The notes under the pieces are model-generated. The model was not told the origin of the DNA, ran no database searches, and saw only the letters and a program-made list of their open reading frames with translations. Both the position numbers and the translations under genes were made by a program. A stretch of 6,507 nt of DNA from Desulfobacteraceae bacterium (lineage in GTDB: Bacteria > Desulfobacterota > Desulfobacteria > Desulfobacterales > Desulfosalsimonadaceae). The stretch is taken from positions 1-6,507 of the forward strand of contig JAABTZ010000190.1 in assembly GCA_011389605.1 (NCBI GenBank), given 5' to 3'. Within the stretch, counting starts at the first letter, position 1; the number at the start of each line of letters is the position of its first letter. Shown piece after piece: positions 6,065 to 6,507 of the stretch.

Positions 6065-6507
6065 TTAAGGCAGGTTCTGCTGCCCGCCCCAGTGGAGGGC
6101 AGCCTGTTTTTTACAGGAATCCACCACAACCAAGGCCGCCATTGCTTCTACTACCGGCACTATTCTGGGGCAGATGCAGGGGTCATGTCTTCCTTCTGTT
6201 ACCACGGTTTGTTCATTTCCATCCTTGTCCACACCCTGCTGAGGAAATGATATAGATGAGGCCGGCTTAACCGCCAGGCGAAACAATATTTCCTGTCCTG
6301 TACTGATCCCTCCCAGGATTCCGCCGGCATTGTTGCTCAGAAAACCGGAGCTGTCCCGCCAGTCATTATGTTCACTGCCCTTCATGTCGGCGCAACCGAA
6401 GCCGGAACAGAATTCTACTCCCTTCACTGCTCCCAGGGAAAGCATGGCCCGGGCAATCTGGGCATCCAGTTTTTCAAAAACCGGATCCCCGATCCCCGAT
6501 TCCAATC
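6065..6507 (-). CDS. aroC: Chorismate synthase, C-terminal part
   Basis: This is the 3' end of a gene read leftward, stopping at TAA (6067-6065). The frame is open through the right edge with about 147 codons visible. The TTG at 6505-6503 is not a credible start, because the family sequence continues upstream (L/GxGEPVFDKL is internal in homologues). Diagnostic stretches are GDPVFEKLDAQIARAMLS, AVKGVEFCSGFG, GSEHND, SNNAGGILGGISTGQEI, AVKPASSI and GRHDPCICPRIVPVVEAM, with the RHDPC block forming part of the active-site signature. Chorismate synthase uses reduced FMN to convert EPSP to chorismate, the last common step of aromatic biosynthesis, in the cytosol. The tail after VVVD (CKKQAALHWGGQQNLP) is of the variable type and also encodes the nuo terminator on the other strand. 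The gene is convergent with nuo, 144 bp stop to stop, and not functionally linked to it. Confidence 0.93.
   Translation of the reverse strand, partial: LESGIGDPVFEKLDAQIARAMLSLGAVKGVEFCSGFGCADMKGSEHNDWRDSSGFLSNNAGGILGGISTGQEILFRLAVKPASSISFPQQGVDKDGNEQTVVTEGRHDPCICPRIVPVVEAMAALVVVDSCKKQAALHWGGQQNLP
6071..6112 (+). terminator. Intrinsic terminator of the nuo operon, inside the aroC coding end
   Basis: GCTGCCC (6079-6085) and GGGCAGC (6097-6103) form a perfect 7-bp GC-rich stem with an 11-nt loop, then CTG and six T (6107-6112). An alternative extension pairs CAGG (6071-6074) with CCTG (6103-6106), bringing the T run directly against the stem. The T tract lies only on the + strand side, so it serves the nuo transcript, ending it about 190 nt after the nuoN stop. 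The whole element falls within the last codons of aroC on the opposite strand. Confidence 0.65.

Noticed and set aside
6017..6250. Plus-strand open frame of 77 codons after nuoN
   Set aside because: Most of it is antisense to the chorismate synthase end and it contains the nuo terminator. There is no ribosome binding site and no recognisable protein feature.
6503..6505. TTG as the start of the chorismate synthase frame
   Set aside because: The protein from this point begins in the middle of the family sequence, and the frame stays open to the window edge. The gene is simply cut by the window.

Overview
The window is the distal end of a respiratory complex I (NADH:quinone oxidoreductase-type) operon on the + strand, facing the 3' end of a chorismate synthase gene on the - strand. 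In order it holds the last 53 codons of nuoI, then complete nuoJ, nuoK, nuoL, nuoM and nuoN, a 144-bp convergent intergenic region, and the C-terminal part of aroC, which runs off the right edge.

The protein style suggests a Desulfobacterota (former Deltaproteobacteria), perhaps a sulfate-reducer-like lineage. The NuoI tail has a YNFY..AGV and GEH..EEPPV pattern, the NuoM core reads WPFHTWSPPGH, and base composition is moderately GC-rich by eye. This is a family-resemblance judgement, not a search result.

The nuo genes are packed as one transcription unit: a 5-bp gap between nuoI and nuoJ, a 4-bp ATGA overlap between nuoJ and nuoK, a 22-bp gap before nuoL, a 13-bp gap before nuoM with a Shine-Dalgarno overlapping the nuoL stop, and an ATGA overlap into nuoN. 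NuoI carries the last FeS clusters towards quinone. NuoJ and NuoK form the membrane link, and NuoL, NuoM and NuoN are the three antiporter-like proton channels. NuoL and NuoN keep the classical Glu/Lys residues. NuoM does not: the TM7 lysine is a leucine, and the TM5 glutamate is an aspartate.

Between nuoN and aroC there are two candidate terminators of opposite polarity. The one for nuo lies inside the aroC coding end. The weaker one for aroC lies just past the nuoN stop. The two transcripts would therefore overlap antisense by roughly 170 nt.

No mobile element, CRISPR array, tRNA or rRNA was seen. This is largely a conserved core-metabolism region. The NuoM channel chemistry and the interlocked terminators are the points most worth a second look.
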